Part shown: positions 53,344 to 64,000 of the stretch, one piece after another | How positions within the stretch are numbered: position 1 is the first letter of the stretch | Layout of the letters: every line of letters starts with the position of its first letter | Source of the DNA: Thereva unica | Lineage: Eukaryota; Arthropoda; Insecta; Diptera; Therevidae | Direction: 5' to 3' | DNA length: 64,000 bases | Assembly (NCBI GenBank): GCA_949987705.1 | Contig: OX465281.1 | Coordinates: forward strand, 141,780,876 to 141,844,875 | The notes under the pieces: model-generated | Told to the model about the DNA's origin: nothing | Database searches by the model: none | The model's input: the letters and a program-made list of their open reading frames with translations, nothing else | Position numbers and translations under genes: made by a program

Positions 53344-56300
53344 GTTTCAGCACGAAACAACAACCTGCACAAGCCTACACAAAAACACAAAAATATGAAA
53401 TAATGAACGAGATTTATGTAGAAATTCTCGTTTATTTCAAATAAATAAAAGCTAAACACTAATTAAAACATAAATAAACAAACCTAAAAGAAAAGAACTT
53501 AAACTTAAGGGAATAAGAAATAAAATTAAACACTAAATAAACAAACCTAAAAGAAGAAAAAAAACTTAAACTTAAAAGAATAATAAATAAAACTAAACAC
53601 TAAGTAAACAAACCAAAAATAAAAACTTAAAACTAACACCACACAAACCCGAGCATAAATAACACCTGTAATAGCATAATGGCGCGATAAAATATTGGGC
53701 GCCACTTATGCGAGGTATTACCCCCTTAGCCATAAGCCCGGAAAAGCATGACCAAGGAGCCAATACCATACATAAGAAAGGAAACAAAATTCCGGAACTC
53801 CTACGCCGACCACACGGAGTTATCTAGCTCGCCGGAGGGGTCGTGGGGTGTGTGGCCGGGGCTTACCACGGTTGGTTCACCACTTACCTGTGTCTGTGCA
53901 ACTTTGAATTCCGCCTCCATCATTCTCCGGACATCGCCTGAGCCTCGTCAAACCCTGAAAAGGAATGACCCCCGCCTCAACCATTCCACAAAAAAATTTA
54001 CCACCTGGGCATTCTAGTATTTATAATCATTTAATAATCCTGTAATCATCAACACAAACAATACAATGAATATTTATCAACCACGACAATAGTTAGTTGT
54101 TCTTGTCAAATATTAGCATTAAATGATCACATTCAATTCAATCAATGTTACATTATTTTAATTTTAGGTACACATGTATGAAGCTCAAGATAAGAATAAA
54201 GCGCGCAGTAATGGCCAATACTCCTCGCTTTGTACAAACGATGTTATAAACGACCGTGTAACCTAACGAAACAACAAATTACCGGAACCAACTCACGGAA
54301 TATCCAACACAAGAATGAAAAAAAATTGATCTACGTAACAAGGAGCAAAATACTGTCATAAATACTTTTAAATACGATGAACCTTAATACTAACTACATG
54401 TAAAATTATGAGTTATTGATATGTAAAATCATGAACAAAATGTTTTCTGTTTTTTTTTTTTTTTTTTTTTTTAACAATATGGCACAGATCCCCGACTTGA
54501 ATCTAATTATCTCTTTTCTTTTTTTCAAAAAACAATCTCTTCCAATAATAACTTTTGAATGACAAAAGGAAGTGGGCTTAACACGCCACGAAAATAAAAA
54601 CAGATACAAATTTCATATATCTACCCATTCAACAATAAAACTCATGTCTAATTCCCTATCTTAATACATTCTGTCTTAGGATAGTAACTAATACCAGGAT
54701 ACCGAAAATAACAACAATATAAACGAATAGTAAACAAAGGTGGCACCATTACCTTTCCACCGCCTCGCTTCTCCTTGTGGCTTCACTTTCCCAGCAGTCC
54801 GTTACCAGTCCAAAGCATAACTGTCAGCGCGAAGAAAAGTTTGCATTATCTGAAGGTCCCTGTCCATAATTATAGATGACTTGTGCAGTTTTCAAAGTCA
54901 GATCACGCACTAGAAGGGACAATCGTTTCTATAGACACAACAGTACTCTAAAAGAAAGTATTCGTATAGAAAGTATTCGTATATCAGCTTGAACATTTTA
55001 TGCGACTGAATTATATCATCCGATTTCGCAGGTTGCTTGCACTCGGTAAGGCCTGTCGATACCTCCTGAGTCCTATGGGTCAATTTTGTAAGCTCAGGGT
55101 CGATTTCACTTTGCCACATTGAACTTCTTGAACAAGTAACGTCACCGCAGCTATTACCTGCCCAGCATTTATCTTTTTCTATTTTCCTACTGTAACTTGA
55201 CAATCTTGGTCTTCGTCAAATCAATTTTCCATTCCATCAGAGTTTTCCTTATCATCTTTATCGGCTTGTAAAGGTACGTAGTTATTCTCCTTTTTACGGT
55301 ACTCATCCAATTTCGTATGGTTAATAATCTGACCATACATACATAATTAGTTTAAGAAAAATTTCCTTAATTTTATATTTTTTCCCGAAGAAAAAAATTT
55401 TTCTCCGTTCCTTTATCCAGCCGTCAAAAAAAATTCTCCCAGACTGACTCCCAAATTTTTCTTTCCTATTTTTGTTTTATTTTCCCCCGCCTACTTTTTG
55501 GTTTCGAACAACTTCTGAATTTTCATTCTCGACAGTGATTTTTAGTCAAGTAATTATTTAGAAATTTTTGAGCAAAACTGACCGTTACACACCTAAAAAG
55601 AAACAACAATAAAAAAACTGATAAGAAAACTATTTTTAAAAAAAATTACCTTAATTAATCACTAATAAAAACAATTAACTATTGAAAAAACACGAAAAAA
55701 TAATAATAATAACACCTAACGAAAACGAAAACTAAAAACTACAGAAATAAAAATAACTTTCACCCGCCAACTAAACTGTCAGTAACAATCAGCTGATTAC
55801 AAGGAAGTTGAATTGACTGGAACTATCATCGCCATTTTAAAATAATTCCAGTGGCAGGATCGCCATTTTTTCGACCAGTGAAAATTGCCATCCCCACTTG
55901 CGAACTCTGGGGGGCTATATAACTCGATGCACGGCAAGAAACTTGGCCTTTATGTCGTTTCGAATAAAGGTAATGCTGATTGGGTTTACAATCAGTTTAG
56001 ATGGGACTTAGATAGCTAGCGAGTGTTCACCGCAGGCTCTTAATAGGTTTAGCTAGGACTTTAAATCATTTTTCAGAACTCTGAATTTTTTTGGAATTTC
56101 TATTTTTCGGAGACTTAGAAATTTTTCATGATTTCTATTTTTCTGAAACTTAGAAAAATTTGAGAATTTTATTTTTCTAAAACTTAGAAGAATTTTGAAA
56201 GTTTTATTTTTCAGAAACTTAGAAAATTTTCGTGATTTCTATTTTTCTGAAACTTAGAAAAATTTGGGAATTTTATTTTTCTAAAACTTGGAAAAATTTT

Positions 56301-56638
56301 GAAAGTTTTATTTTTCAGAAACTTAGAATAGTTTCGTGGTTTCAATTTTTCTAAAACTTGGAAGGGTTTTGGAATTTATATTTTTCTAAACATAGAAAAA
56401 TTTAGAGTTCATATTTGTCTGAAGTTTTTAAAAAATTTCAACAGTTTTAAAAACAAGACTACAATTTGTGTTAACACTAACACGAAGATACCAAATACCC
56501 TTCCACACTAACAATTGGTATTTGGGAATTTCAACCTTGGAGTTTGCCAATGTGTACATACTAACTCATTGGAATTTGCCAATAAAAAAAAATAATTTGA
56601 CAGATAACTAATAAGTATCTTTTCAGCTCCAACTACGG

Positions 56639-56669
<31 letters not shown>

Positions 56670-56850
56670 AAGATTTTTATTTGAATTAATATAAAAATTT
56701 AACGTAACGTAGCTTTAAATAGTAGATATTAAGTTAGCATTGTACCATATAGGCAAGAATAAATTTGTTTTAAACTGACCCAAGCTCTTTCTTTTGAGCA
56801 AGAACCTACCTATCCATTTTTTTTCATTGCAGCTAATCGACGCCGCAACA
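53344..56850 (+). repeat. BEL-D 5' LTR with nested insertion
   Basis: Starts tgtttcagcacgaaac and ends cgccgcaaca before the PBS. Without the 1.9-kb insertion it is about 1.58 kb, long for BEL/Pao. A TATA-like ctatataact lies at about 55915. An array of short units (tttctatttttctgaaact and variants, higher-order period about 104 bp) fills 56060-56410. The first 320 bp and the segment after 55590 match the 3' LTR closely. Confidence 0.85.
53667..55589. mobile_element. 1.9-kb LTR-like insertion in the BEL-D 5' LTR
   Basis: Present in the 5' LTR but absent at the matching point of the 3' LTR (63787). It is flanked by cacc on both sides (53663-53666 and 55590-55593) and begins TGTAATAG, ending GTTACA. 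TG...CA ends with a 4-bp duplication suggest a solo LTR of another, possibly gypsy-type, retrotransposon. No coding sequence of note; a poly-T run of about 22 bases lies near 54450. Confidence 0.7.
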
Positions 56851-56851
56851 T

Positions 56852-56869
56852 TGGTCCTTCGAGCCGGAT
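56852..56869 (+). other. BEL-D primer binding site, tRNA-Tyr type
   Basis: tggtccttcgagccggat follows the LTR after one base; 18 bases match the insect tRNA-Tyr 3' end. Confidence 0.75.
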
Positions 56870-56965
56870 AGGTTGAAGTCAAACAAATTTATTCTTCCAT
56901 ATTGTACATTCTAACATACACTGTCCAATTATTTTTCTTAAAGGATCTATAACCTACTAACCTCA

Positions 56966-59900
56966 ATGGCTGCGACTAAAAGCGCCTTGCAACAGCAAGT
57001 TGCATTTAAGAAAGAGCTGGATCAGTTTAAAACAAATTTATTCTTGCCTATATGGTACAATGCTAACTTAATATCTACTATTTAAAGCTCCAATTATAAT
57101 AAATCGTCAAAAACCAGGAGAACACCAGGATACATTAGCGGGAAAATAGAAACGATCAAAGAGTTGTGGAAGGGATTCAAAGATAACCATTCACAACTAA
57201 ATACAGTAGACGCTAGCACTATCAAGGATGAAAAAATCCAAAGCACTCTACTTGCTTATTTAGAGAGCACCCAATTCGAAGAGTTTGAAGAGACTTACTC
57301 TGAGTTTTTAGGGGATATGCGAGACGTAATGGCTGCCAACACAGTTCAGGCAACAGCAACAACCGTTCAATGTGAACAGCCAAATCCGCCAAGGATTGTA
57401 GCAAAACTTCCAACGATGGAAATTCCAAAATTCGACGGGCACTACTCAACATGGAGAACCTTTCACGACCAATTCGTATCGTTAATCCATAACGATGATC
57501 GTCTGACGCCCGTCGAGAAACTTCACTATCTCAAGGGAAGCCTCACGGGAGAGGCACGCAGGGATCTCGATTCTTTCGACATGATCTCGGCTAACTATCT
57601 AGCAGCATGGGAGGTCCTCTGCAAACGGTATAATAAGAGAAGGCTCTTAATATACGCGCAATTCAAACTTCTGCTTAATCAACCAAGGATTAAGCAGGAG
57701 TCCTACAGGGATTTAAGGTCAATGTAAGATGACCTAAACCGTATTCGGCATTCACTTAAGGTATTAAAGATGAGCACAGCCGACTGGGACCCTATCTTCG
57801 TGTTTGTGACAGCGCAACGATTGCCAGATGTCACAAGAAATCAATGGGAACAGAAGATAGCAGAATCCGACGACCTTCCATCATTGGAGGAACTGCTTAG
57901 CTTCCTCGAAAGGAGATATAGAAGCTTGGAGGCCACCAAGGACATCCAAAGCAACAAATCTTCGACAGAAAGCATCAGGGCAGAGAAACCTCGACACAAA
58001 ACGAGTAGCTTTCACATAAGGGAACAAAAGGGATGCCCAATCTGCAAGGGAAACCACACCCTTCAATATTGCACCGCTCTTCAACGCAAGGATCCAGCTT
58101 CAAGGACGAGCCTGATAAAACAATACGGGCACTGCAACCAATGCTTAGAGAATCATGGTGGCAGACCTTGCAAGTCAACGACGAATTGTCCAATGTGCAG
58201 GGACAAGCATCAGTTATATCAATGTCCTGAATTCAAAGGACTAGCCACTACGGCAAAACGTAAATTCATACGGGAACATAACTTATGTTTCAATTGCTTA
58301 AGGCCACATCACAGCAACGTGTGCACCAGCAGCAATAAATGTTTTAAGTGCGGCAAGCACCATCACTCACTGCTGCATGACGAAGGGACTAAGCCTACAT
58401 CTAACGATGATGCAGCTACCACGAGCCAAACGCAAGCAGTAACAACCTGCAATTTTAACAAGAACATTACCCAGTCTATGTTAGCAACAGCTATCGTCAG
58501 GGTACGCAGTCAACGGGGTATATGTCTCACACTAAGAGCTCTAATAGACCCAGGGTCACAGAGCTCCTTTATCACAGAGGCAGCAAATCAAACACTCCAA
58601 GCAAACGTCATACCAACTATGCTTGAAGTAATCGGAATAAGATCTGTCAAGGTGGCCACGTCACGGAAATTGGCAGGCTTTTCACTTGAATCCAAGACCA
58701 ACTCCAATTATACAAACTTGATATGCAAGCATATGTCGTCAAGACCATAACTAGCGTTTCTCCTCCAAAAAGATCTACATGCCAAAACTGGTCCTACATT
58801 GATGGTTTGGAATTAGCCGACCCGAAATTTAGCGACCAGGGGCAAATAGACCTACTTCTCGGCGTGAATGTCTATGCAAATATATTGGAAGAGGGTATAC
58901 GGAAGGGGCCCGCTCAGTCTCCAGTCGCGCAGAAAACGAGTCTCGGTTGGGTACTGTTAGGCGAACTAGCCGCACCCGCCACTCAATCAACCCACAACGT
59001 GTGCTTCTCTGGACTAACCACCCAACACAAGACTACGATGCAATTGCTCCACGAACAAATAAGGCAATTCTGGGAATGGGAGGAAATACCTAAGGGCAGA
59101 CGACTAACAGCCGAAGAAGAACAGTGCGAAAAAACGTACGACGAAACTACAAGGCGCCTAGCGAACGGCCAATACCAGGTAAGGTTACCATTCAAGGACG
59201 GTGAGCCGCCAGACTTAGGAGAATCCAGGAGACAGGCAACGATGAGGTTTGCTCAATTAGAGAGGAAGTTCAAACAAGCTCCGGAATTATGTAAAGAATA
59301 TTCTCAGTGTCTTCGCGAGTATGTAGAGATGAACCACATGACACCAGTGGCGGACAACCACAGTACACAGCGATATTACTTACCACACCATGCAGTCTTT
59401 AAAAACAGTTCGACGACCAAGGTAAGAGTAGTCTTCGATGCGTCTGCGAAAACATCAAACGGGAAGAACCTGAACGACATTACAGGCCCTACATTACAAC
59501 CCAAGTTATTCGCCACACTAATGAACTGGAGAAAATACAAGTACGCAATGACGGCCGACATCGAAAAGATGGACCCAGCACACAAGGGATATCAAACTAT
59601 ACTCTGGAGAGCCGACCCCAACGAACCAATACGAGAGTATGAACTCAACACAGTAAAATTTGGCACCGCGTCAGCACCATACTTGGCCATCAAAACTCTA
59701 CATAGACTGGCCATGGACGACAAGTCGCGGTATCCTAGAGCTTCTGAGGTAGCCCTATCCGAATTTTATGTGGACGATGTTCTCACTGGAGCAGACAGTG
59801 TACAGGAGGCACAGAAAATACAAGGAGAATTGATTCAATTGTTGAAAGGTGGAGGATTCCAAATGGAATGGGTAGCGAACCATCATTTACTTCTAGAATC

Positions 59901-62313
59901 CATTCCAGCAGAAGACCGAGAACTGCAGCTTCCCTTGGACCTAAATGGAAACAACGAAGTCAAGGCTTTGGGAATACTGTGGCATCCAGTGAAGGATTGC
60001 TTCACATTTAGGATTAAAGCCAATAATTTCGACAAACCAACTACCACAAAGAGAGGAATATTGTCGGAAGTGGCAAAATTATTCGACCCACTAGGATGGA
60101 TAGCACCAGCCGTGCTGACGGCCAAATTTATAATGCAGAAACTGTGGATGTCTGGATGCGATTGGGATGAAGAAGTCACCGACGACATCGAGGAAGGGTG
60201 GGACAACTTCAAGAATGAGTTGCCTCAGATCCAAGAGATAAGGCTACCACGCTGGATCAACATACACCGCTCGATGCGTTCGTGTCAGCTGCATGGATTT
60301 TGCGATGCGTCCACACGAGCTTATGCAGCAGTCATGTATGTAAGGACGCTAGGAGAAGACGGTACTATCAACTCAAAGTTAGTGGTAGCCAAGACACGCG
60401 TCGCACCCATAAAACCCGTGTCCTTACCACGCTTGGAGCTATGTGGCGCCGTATTATTAAGCTGACTGCTTAAACAAACAAAAATCGACATGAAACTGGA
60501 GGGACACTGCTGGACCGACTCGAAGATAGTACTTGCTTGGCTAAAGGGGCTACCGAACAGGTGGAAAACGTTCGTAGCAAACCGTACCGTAGAAATAAAG
60601 GAAAACACGGCAGAAGATTCATGGCAGTATATTTCATCGAAGGAAAACCCAGCAGACATCGCATCCAGGGGGGTAATGCCATCTAAACTGCAACCCACAC
60701 AACTATGGTGGGAAGGGCCTACATGGCTCAGGGACCAGGAGGAAGGCTGGCCCACTAACTCAATAAAGGAATTCACGACTCAACTAGAGGAAAAAACAAC
60801 CACTAAGGCCTTGATGACAGTCCAAGCCACTTATCTGGACTGGCTTATTAAATTTTCTTCGTACCAAAAAACGTTGCGGGTAATAGCCTACTGCTATCGC
60901 TTCATACACCACTGCAAGCGCAAACGACCAGCATCCACCGACTATCTATCGGCAACGGAGATAGATAAAGCTAGAGCAACCCTTATAAGAATCGCACAAG
61001 AGCAGATGTTTCCTACAGAGTATAACGAGCTGCAGAAAACAAGGACGGTGAAACCTCAAGGTCAGCTAGCGAAGCTTAGCCCATTTTTGGCCGAAGACGG
61101 CACCTTGAGATTAGGAGGTAGACTACAAGCATCTACACTGCACTACAATAAAAAACATCCCTGGATTCTACAACGAGGACATCACGTTACAAATATCATC
61201 ATCGACCATCACCATAAGGTTAGTTTGCATGGCGGAGCTCAATTAGTGCTGAATATCTTAAGAGAAAAATTTTGGATAATCAACGGAATGTCCGCCGTTA
61301 AGGAAAGAATCTACAAATGTACAAGATACACCCGATTTCGAGCGACAGCACCAACGCAATTAATGGGAAACTTACCAGAAGTTAGAGTCACACAAACAGG
61401 TCCTTTTAAAAACGTCGGAATAGATTATGCAGGACCCATAGATCTCAAGATGTCTAAACACAAGGGCTCGAAGCTGTACAAGGGCTACTTTTGCATATTT
61501 ATCTGCATGGCCACCAAGGCCATTCATATAGAAGTAGCTTCGGATATGTCTAGTGAAGCATTCCTAGCAGCATTCCGAAGATTTGTAGGACGCAGAGGCC
61601 TATGCAACAACATATACTCAGACAACGGTACCAACTTTGTAGGTGCCAATAGAGTACTAAGAAGACAATTACAACATGTAATGACTAATGCTTCACAATG
61701 CGCCGCCGCAGAATTTGCTAACGATGGAATAAAGTGGCACTTCAACCCACCCACAGCACCACATTTCGGTGGAATTTGGGAGGCAGGAGTCAAGAGCATT
61801 AAGCACCATTTACGACGAGCCACCGATGGTAGGGTGTATACTTTCGAGGAATTGTATACATTGTTGACACAGATCGAAGCGTGCCTAAATTCCCGACCGT
61901 TATGTGCACTCTCAGCAGATCCAGAAAACGTAGAAGCACTTACGCCCGGACACTTCTTGATAGGACGTAACATGAAAACCATACCTGAACCAGATCTACT
62001 CGAAAGGGATAATAATTACGTCGATCGATGGAAACATGTGCAACAAGCATTGCAGCGTTTCTGGAAACTATGGGCTAGGGACTACTTAAACCAACTACAA
62101 CAAAGAAAGAAGTGGGTATCTAATCAACCTAACATCGAAGTGGGTCAAGTAGTCATCGTAATGGATGATAAGACACCCCCAACGCACTGGCCACTAGGGA
62201 TAATCGAAGAAATACATCCGGGACCCGACGGCAGGGTGAGAGTAGTAACTCTCAGAACAAAAGCCTCAACCACCAAGAGGCCAATAACAAAACTGTGTCC
62301 ATTGTCCGCATGA
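56966..62313 (+). pseudogene. gag-pol: BEL-D gag-pol with multiple lesions
   Basis: ATG at 56966 (MAATKSALQQQ). After 19 codons an inverted copy of LTR sequence (57022-57089) brings a TAA. Gag continues (IPKFDGHYSTWRTF), with TAA at 57725-57727, then a zinc region richer than in relatives (CPICKGNHTLQYC, CNQCLENHGGRPC, CPMCRDKHQLYQC, CFNCLRPHHSNVC, CFKCGKHHHSLLH). The protease has LIDPGSQSSF. The frame changes near 58730. RT has VRVVFDASAK and ADIEKM, with codons lost right after it, then YVDDVLTGAD. TGA at 60463-60465 precedes the RNase H region (WTDSKIVLAW). The integrase zinc head has CTRY for C-x2-C; core D (GIDYAGPI), D (YSDNGTNFVGAN) and E (GGIWEAGVKS) remain. Confidence 0.85.
57022..57089 (-). 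repeat. 68-bp inverted copy of BEL-D LTR sequence inside gag
   Basis: Exact reverse complement of 56711-56778 in the LTR. It sits in gag between LDQ and the SNYNKSS segment, where relatives have continuous coding, and brings a TAA at 57083-57085. Confidence 0.9.
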
Positions 62314-62440
62314 AACATAACAATGTCGCGCGTCCTGTGTGTGAAGTCCTATGTGTTATAACTAATAAACAAATCTTAACTCTCATAATGTCGTTCCAGA
62401 CAACTAACATAACGAAACAATACCACGAAAGGAGCATCCA
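62314..62440 (+). other. Spacer between pol and the third ORF of BEL-D
   Basis: Non-coding; nothing recognised. A spliced leader could join here, but no acceptor is convincing. Confidence 0.4.
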
Positions 62441-63067
62441 ATGGACCAAGACAGCGACTGTTTGGAACTATGCATTCCGGAGGACGAGTATTTAAGCTTG
62501 GGCGGACTGAACCCCCAACGACCAGCTACGGGCGACCAGGGACCACCACCAACACCCGGGCGAAATCTAATTTTGGAGGAAGTACCTCCAACAACACCCC
62601 CTTCAAGAACAACAAGCAGTCGGGAATACGATTATAGCAGTCCAAGCAGGCAAGGGCCATCACAAGGACCACCACCAACACCAGGAAGACATTTAAACTT
62701 GGAGGAAGCAGCCCCAACAACGTCCCATCGAAGAAGTAGCAGCAGGCGGGAAGAGGACCACAGTAGCCCAAGCAGGAAACGGCCATCCCAGGGACCGCCA
62801 CCAACACCGGGACGAAATATTGATTGGAAGGCGATACTAAAAACGTCTCCATCAAGAAGGGCCGAAACAGCTACGGCATCATCCTCCAAGAGTAATCAAC
62901 CTACTACCAGCAGGCTGGAAGAGGAGCCTCACGGCACGATAAGACAAAAACCAAAACAAGAACCGAAACCAAAGCGCAAGCGGAACAAACAAAAAAAAAA
63001 CCCTTACGAATCCCAACCTACAGGCCATCAATCCCCAAGGAGGAACCAAAAGCGACAAGCGGCCTAG
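62441..63067 (+). CDS. BEL-D third ORF: proline-rich repeat protein, no known family
   Basis: 208 codons in the place where other BEL elements carry env. There is no signal peptide or membrane segment. About three repeats of some 37-40 residues share GPPPTPGR, LEE, TT and SSPSR (core PSQGPPPTPGR), each in a changed context. The C-terminal third is highly basic (KQEPKPKRKRNKQKK). After the A-rich run at 62990-63000 another frame stays open to 63282, with a compact segment (ITAREGTIFKITHLQLRSIP; YTVFLGGTHKVRVKF). A one-base change in that run may have split a protein of about 280 aa. The protein could bind nucleic acid or act as an adaptor; nothing firmer can be said. Confidence 0.6.
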   Translation: MDQDSDCLELCIPEDEYLSLGGLNPQRPATGDQGPPPTPGRNLILEEVPPTTPPSRTTSSREYDYSSPSRQGPSQGPPPTPGRHLNLEEAAPTTSHRRSSSRREEDHSSPSRKRPSQGPPPTPGRNIDWKAILKTSPSRRAETATASSSKSNQPTTSRLEEEPHGTIRQKPKQEPKPKRKRNKQKKNPYESQPTGHQSPRRNQKRQAA

Positions 63068-63282
63068 ACACAAAAACTTATTTTATAACCGCAAGGGAAG
63101 GGACAATCTTTAAAATCACCCATCTACAACTTAGGTCGATTCCTTACCAGGACATGAGAGAAGGGCTGATCAAACGTTATACCGTGTTCCTCGGCGGAAC
63201 ACACAAGGTAAGAGTGAAATTTGAGAATAATCAGTTAGTGTGGCAAGGCTACACGGCCATAGCGAAACCACAGTTAAAATAA

Positions 63283-63462
63283 TAGATGATAAATGTTAAA
63301 TTTAATTATGAAATAATAAAAATACGTAATGAACTTATAGCTAGTAAGACAATATGAAAAATAGACAAAAAACAAAAAACCAAAGAATTGAATAATAAAG
63401 GTGAATTTGAATTAAATATAGCAGTATTTATTTTGATGCAATGCATCAAGGAGAGGGGAGAA
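63283..63462 (+). other. BEL-D 3' untranslated region and polypurine tract
   Basis: AT-rich, ending in tcaaggagaggggagaa before the 3' LTR. Confidence 0.65.
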
Positions 63463-64000
63463 TGTTTCAGCACGAAACAACAACCTGCACAAGCCTACAC
63501 AAAAACACAAAAATATGAAATAATGAACGAGATTTATGTAGAAATTCTCGTTTATTTCAAATAAATAAAAACTAAACACTAATTAAAACATAAATAAACA
63601 AACCTAAAAGAAAAGAACTTAAACTTAAGGGAATAAGAAATAAAATTAAACACTAAATAAACAAACCTAAAAGAAGAAAAAAAAAATTAAACTTAAAAGA
63701 ATAATAAATAAAACTAAACACTAAGTAAACAAACCAAAAAGAAAAACTTAAAACTAACACCACACAAACCCGAGCATAAATAACACCTAAAAAGAAACAA
63801 CAATAAAAAAACTGATAAGAAAACTATTTTTAAAAAAAAATTACCTTAATTAATCACTAATAAAAACAATTAACTATTGAAAAAACACGAAACAATAATA
63901 ATAATAACACCTAACGAAAACGAAAACTAAAAACTACAGAAATAAAAATAACTTTCACCCGCCAACTAAACTGTCAGTAACAATCAGCTGATTACAAGGA
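63463..64000 (+). repeat. BEL-D 3' LTR, start only
   Basis: Starts tgtttcagcacgaaac. It matches 53344-53666 and then jumps to match 55590 onward, which defines the insertion in the 5' copy. A few differences are visible (aaaagctaaa/aaaaactaaa; an A-run length change). The window ends inside it. Confidence 0.9.

Larger units (their letters stand above)
53344..64000 (+). mobile_element. BEL-D: BEL/Pao retrotransposon with extra ORF (3' end outside window)
   Basis: The 5' LTR (53344-56850, swollen by an insertion), tRNA-Tyr-type PBS, gag-pol with several lesions, a third ORF, a polypurine tract (ggagaggggagaa) and the start of the 3' LTR at 63463. The 3' flank is not visible, so a target duplication cannot be checked. 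Confidence 0.9.

Noticed and set aside
53748..54017. 89-aa ORF within the LTR-like insertion
   Set aside because: No domain or conserved start, and it lies in an otherwise non-coding LTR-like sequence.
1..64000. CRISPR array, riboswitch or bacterial-type operon
   Set aside because: The tandem repeats lack CRISPR spacing, and the window is eukaryotic by its element content and apparent introns.

Overview
The window looks like arthropod, probably insect, nuclear DNA made almost entirely of nested mobile elements. The reasons are AT-rich DNA, BEL/Pao retrotransposons, LINE remnants and an insect-type Polinton/Maverick. I see no ordinary host gene, rRNA or tRNA gene. I did not assign a species.

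Layout. 1-2905: non-coding repeats, including two large fold-back palindromes. 2906-7945 (minus): BEL-A, a BEL/Pao element truncated at its 5' side, with a decayed pol and an open env reading frame that resembles chuvirus (mononegavirus-like) glycoproteins. 7946-41114: one Polinton of about 14.3 kb, stretched to 33 kb by two later BEL insertions. 41115-44967: minisatellite, microsatellite and two copies of a Helentron-like non-autonomous repeat. 44968-48690 (minus): a decayed LINE carrying a third Helentron-like copy. 48715-53335 (minus): BEL-C, with 5' LTR, gag and part of pol. 53344 to the window end (plus): BEL-D, with a long LTR, gag-pol and an unusual third ORF; its 3' LTR runs off the window.

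Polinton. The ends read AG...CT inside diverged, G-rich terminal inverted repeats. From left to right: an unknown 65-aa ORF, a BIR (IAP-like) membrane protein and a retroviral-type integrase, all minus; then on plus the packaging ATPase (split by BEL-1), a small hydrophobic-tailed protein, a penton-like minor capsid protein, a small glycine-rich virion-type protein (split by BEL-2), a basic peptide, the double-jelly-roll major capsid protein, a small unknown protein, an adenain-type protease and another unknown; then on minus a relative of the small unknown protein and a protein-primed DNA polymerase B with an OTU-like N-terminal domain; then a 220-bp tandem repeat region and a rightmost acidic/basic gene with an apparent 5' UTR intron. 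Both BEL insertions left 5-bp target duplications (cttgt, gctat), and the interrupted genes have lengths that are multiples of three once the insert and one duplication copy are subtracted. The virion genes are largely open, while polymerase and integrase carry stops or frame changes.

BEL elements. BEL-1 (10201-20271; 484-bp LTRs with 3 differences; tRNA-Tyr-type PBS) has no env and carries a 5'-truncated LINE inserted at its RT YVDD motif. BEL-2 (22380-31122, minus; 517-bp LTRs with 2 differences; tRNA-Trp-type PBS) has a 2166-codon ORF that runs from gag through pol into a baculovirus F-like env without a stop, after which env is broken by frame changes. BEL-C and BEL-D use tRNA-Tyr-type PBS. 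BEL-D carries a 68-bp inverted copy of its own LTR inside gag, a 1.9-kb LTR-like insertion in its 5' LTR, and a proline-rich repeat ORF in the place of env.

Relative order: the Polinton was present before BEL-1 and BEL-2, BEL-1 before its LINE, the 44968-48690 LINE before Helentron-like copy C, and BEL-D before the insertion in its LTR. BEL-A entered after the fold-back repeat beside it existed.
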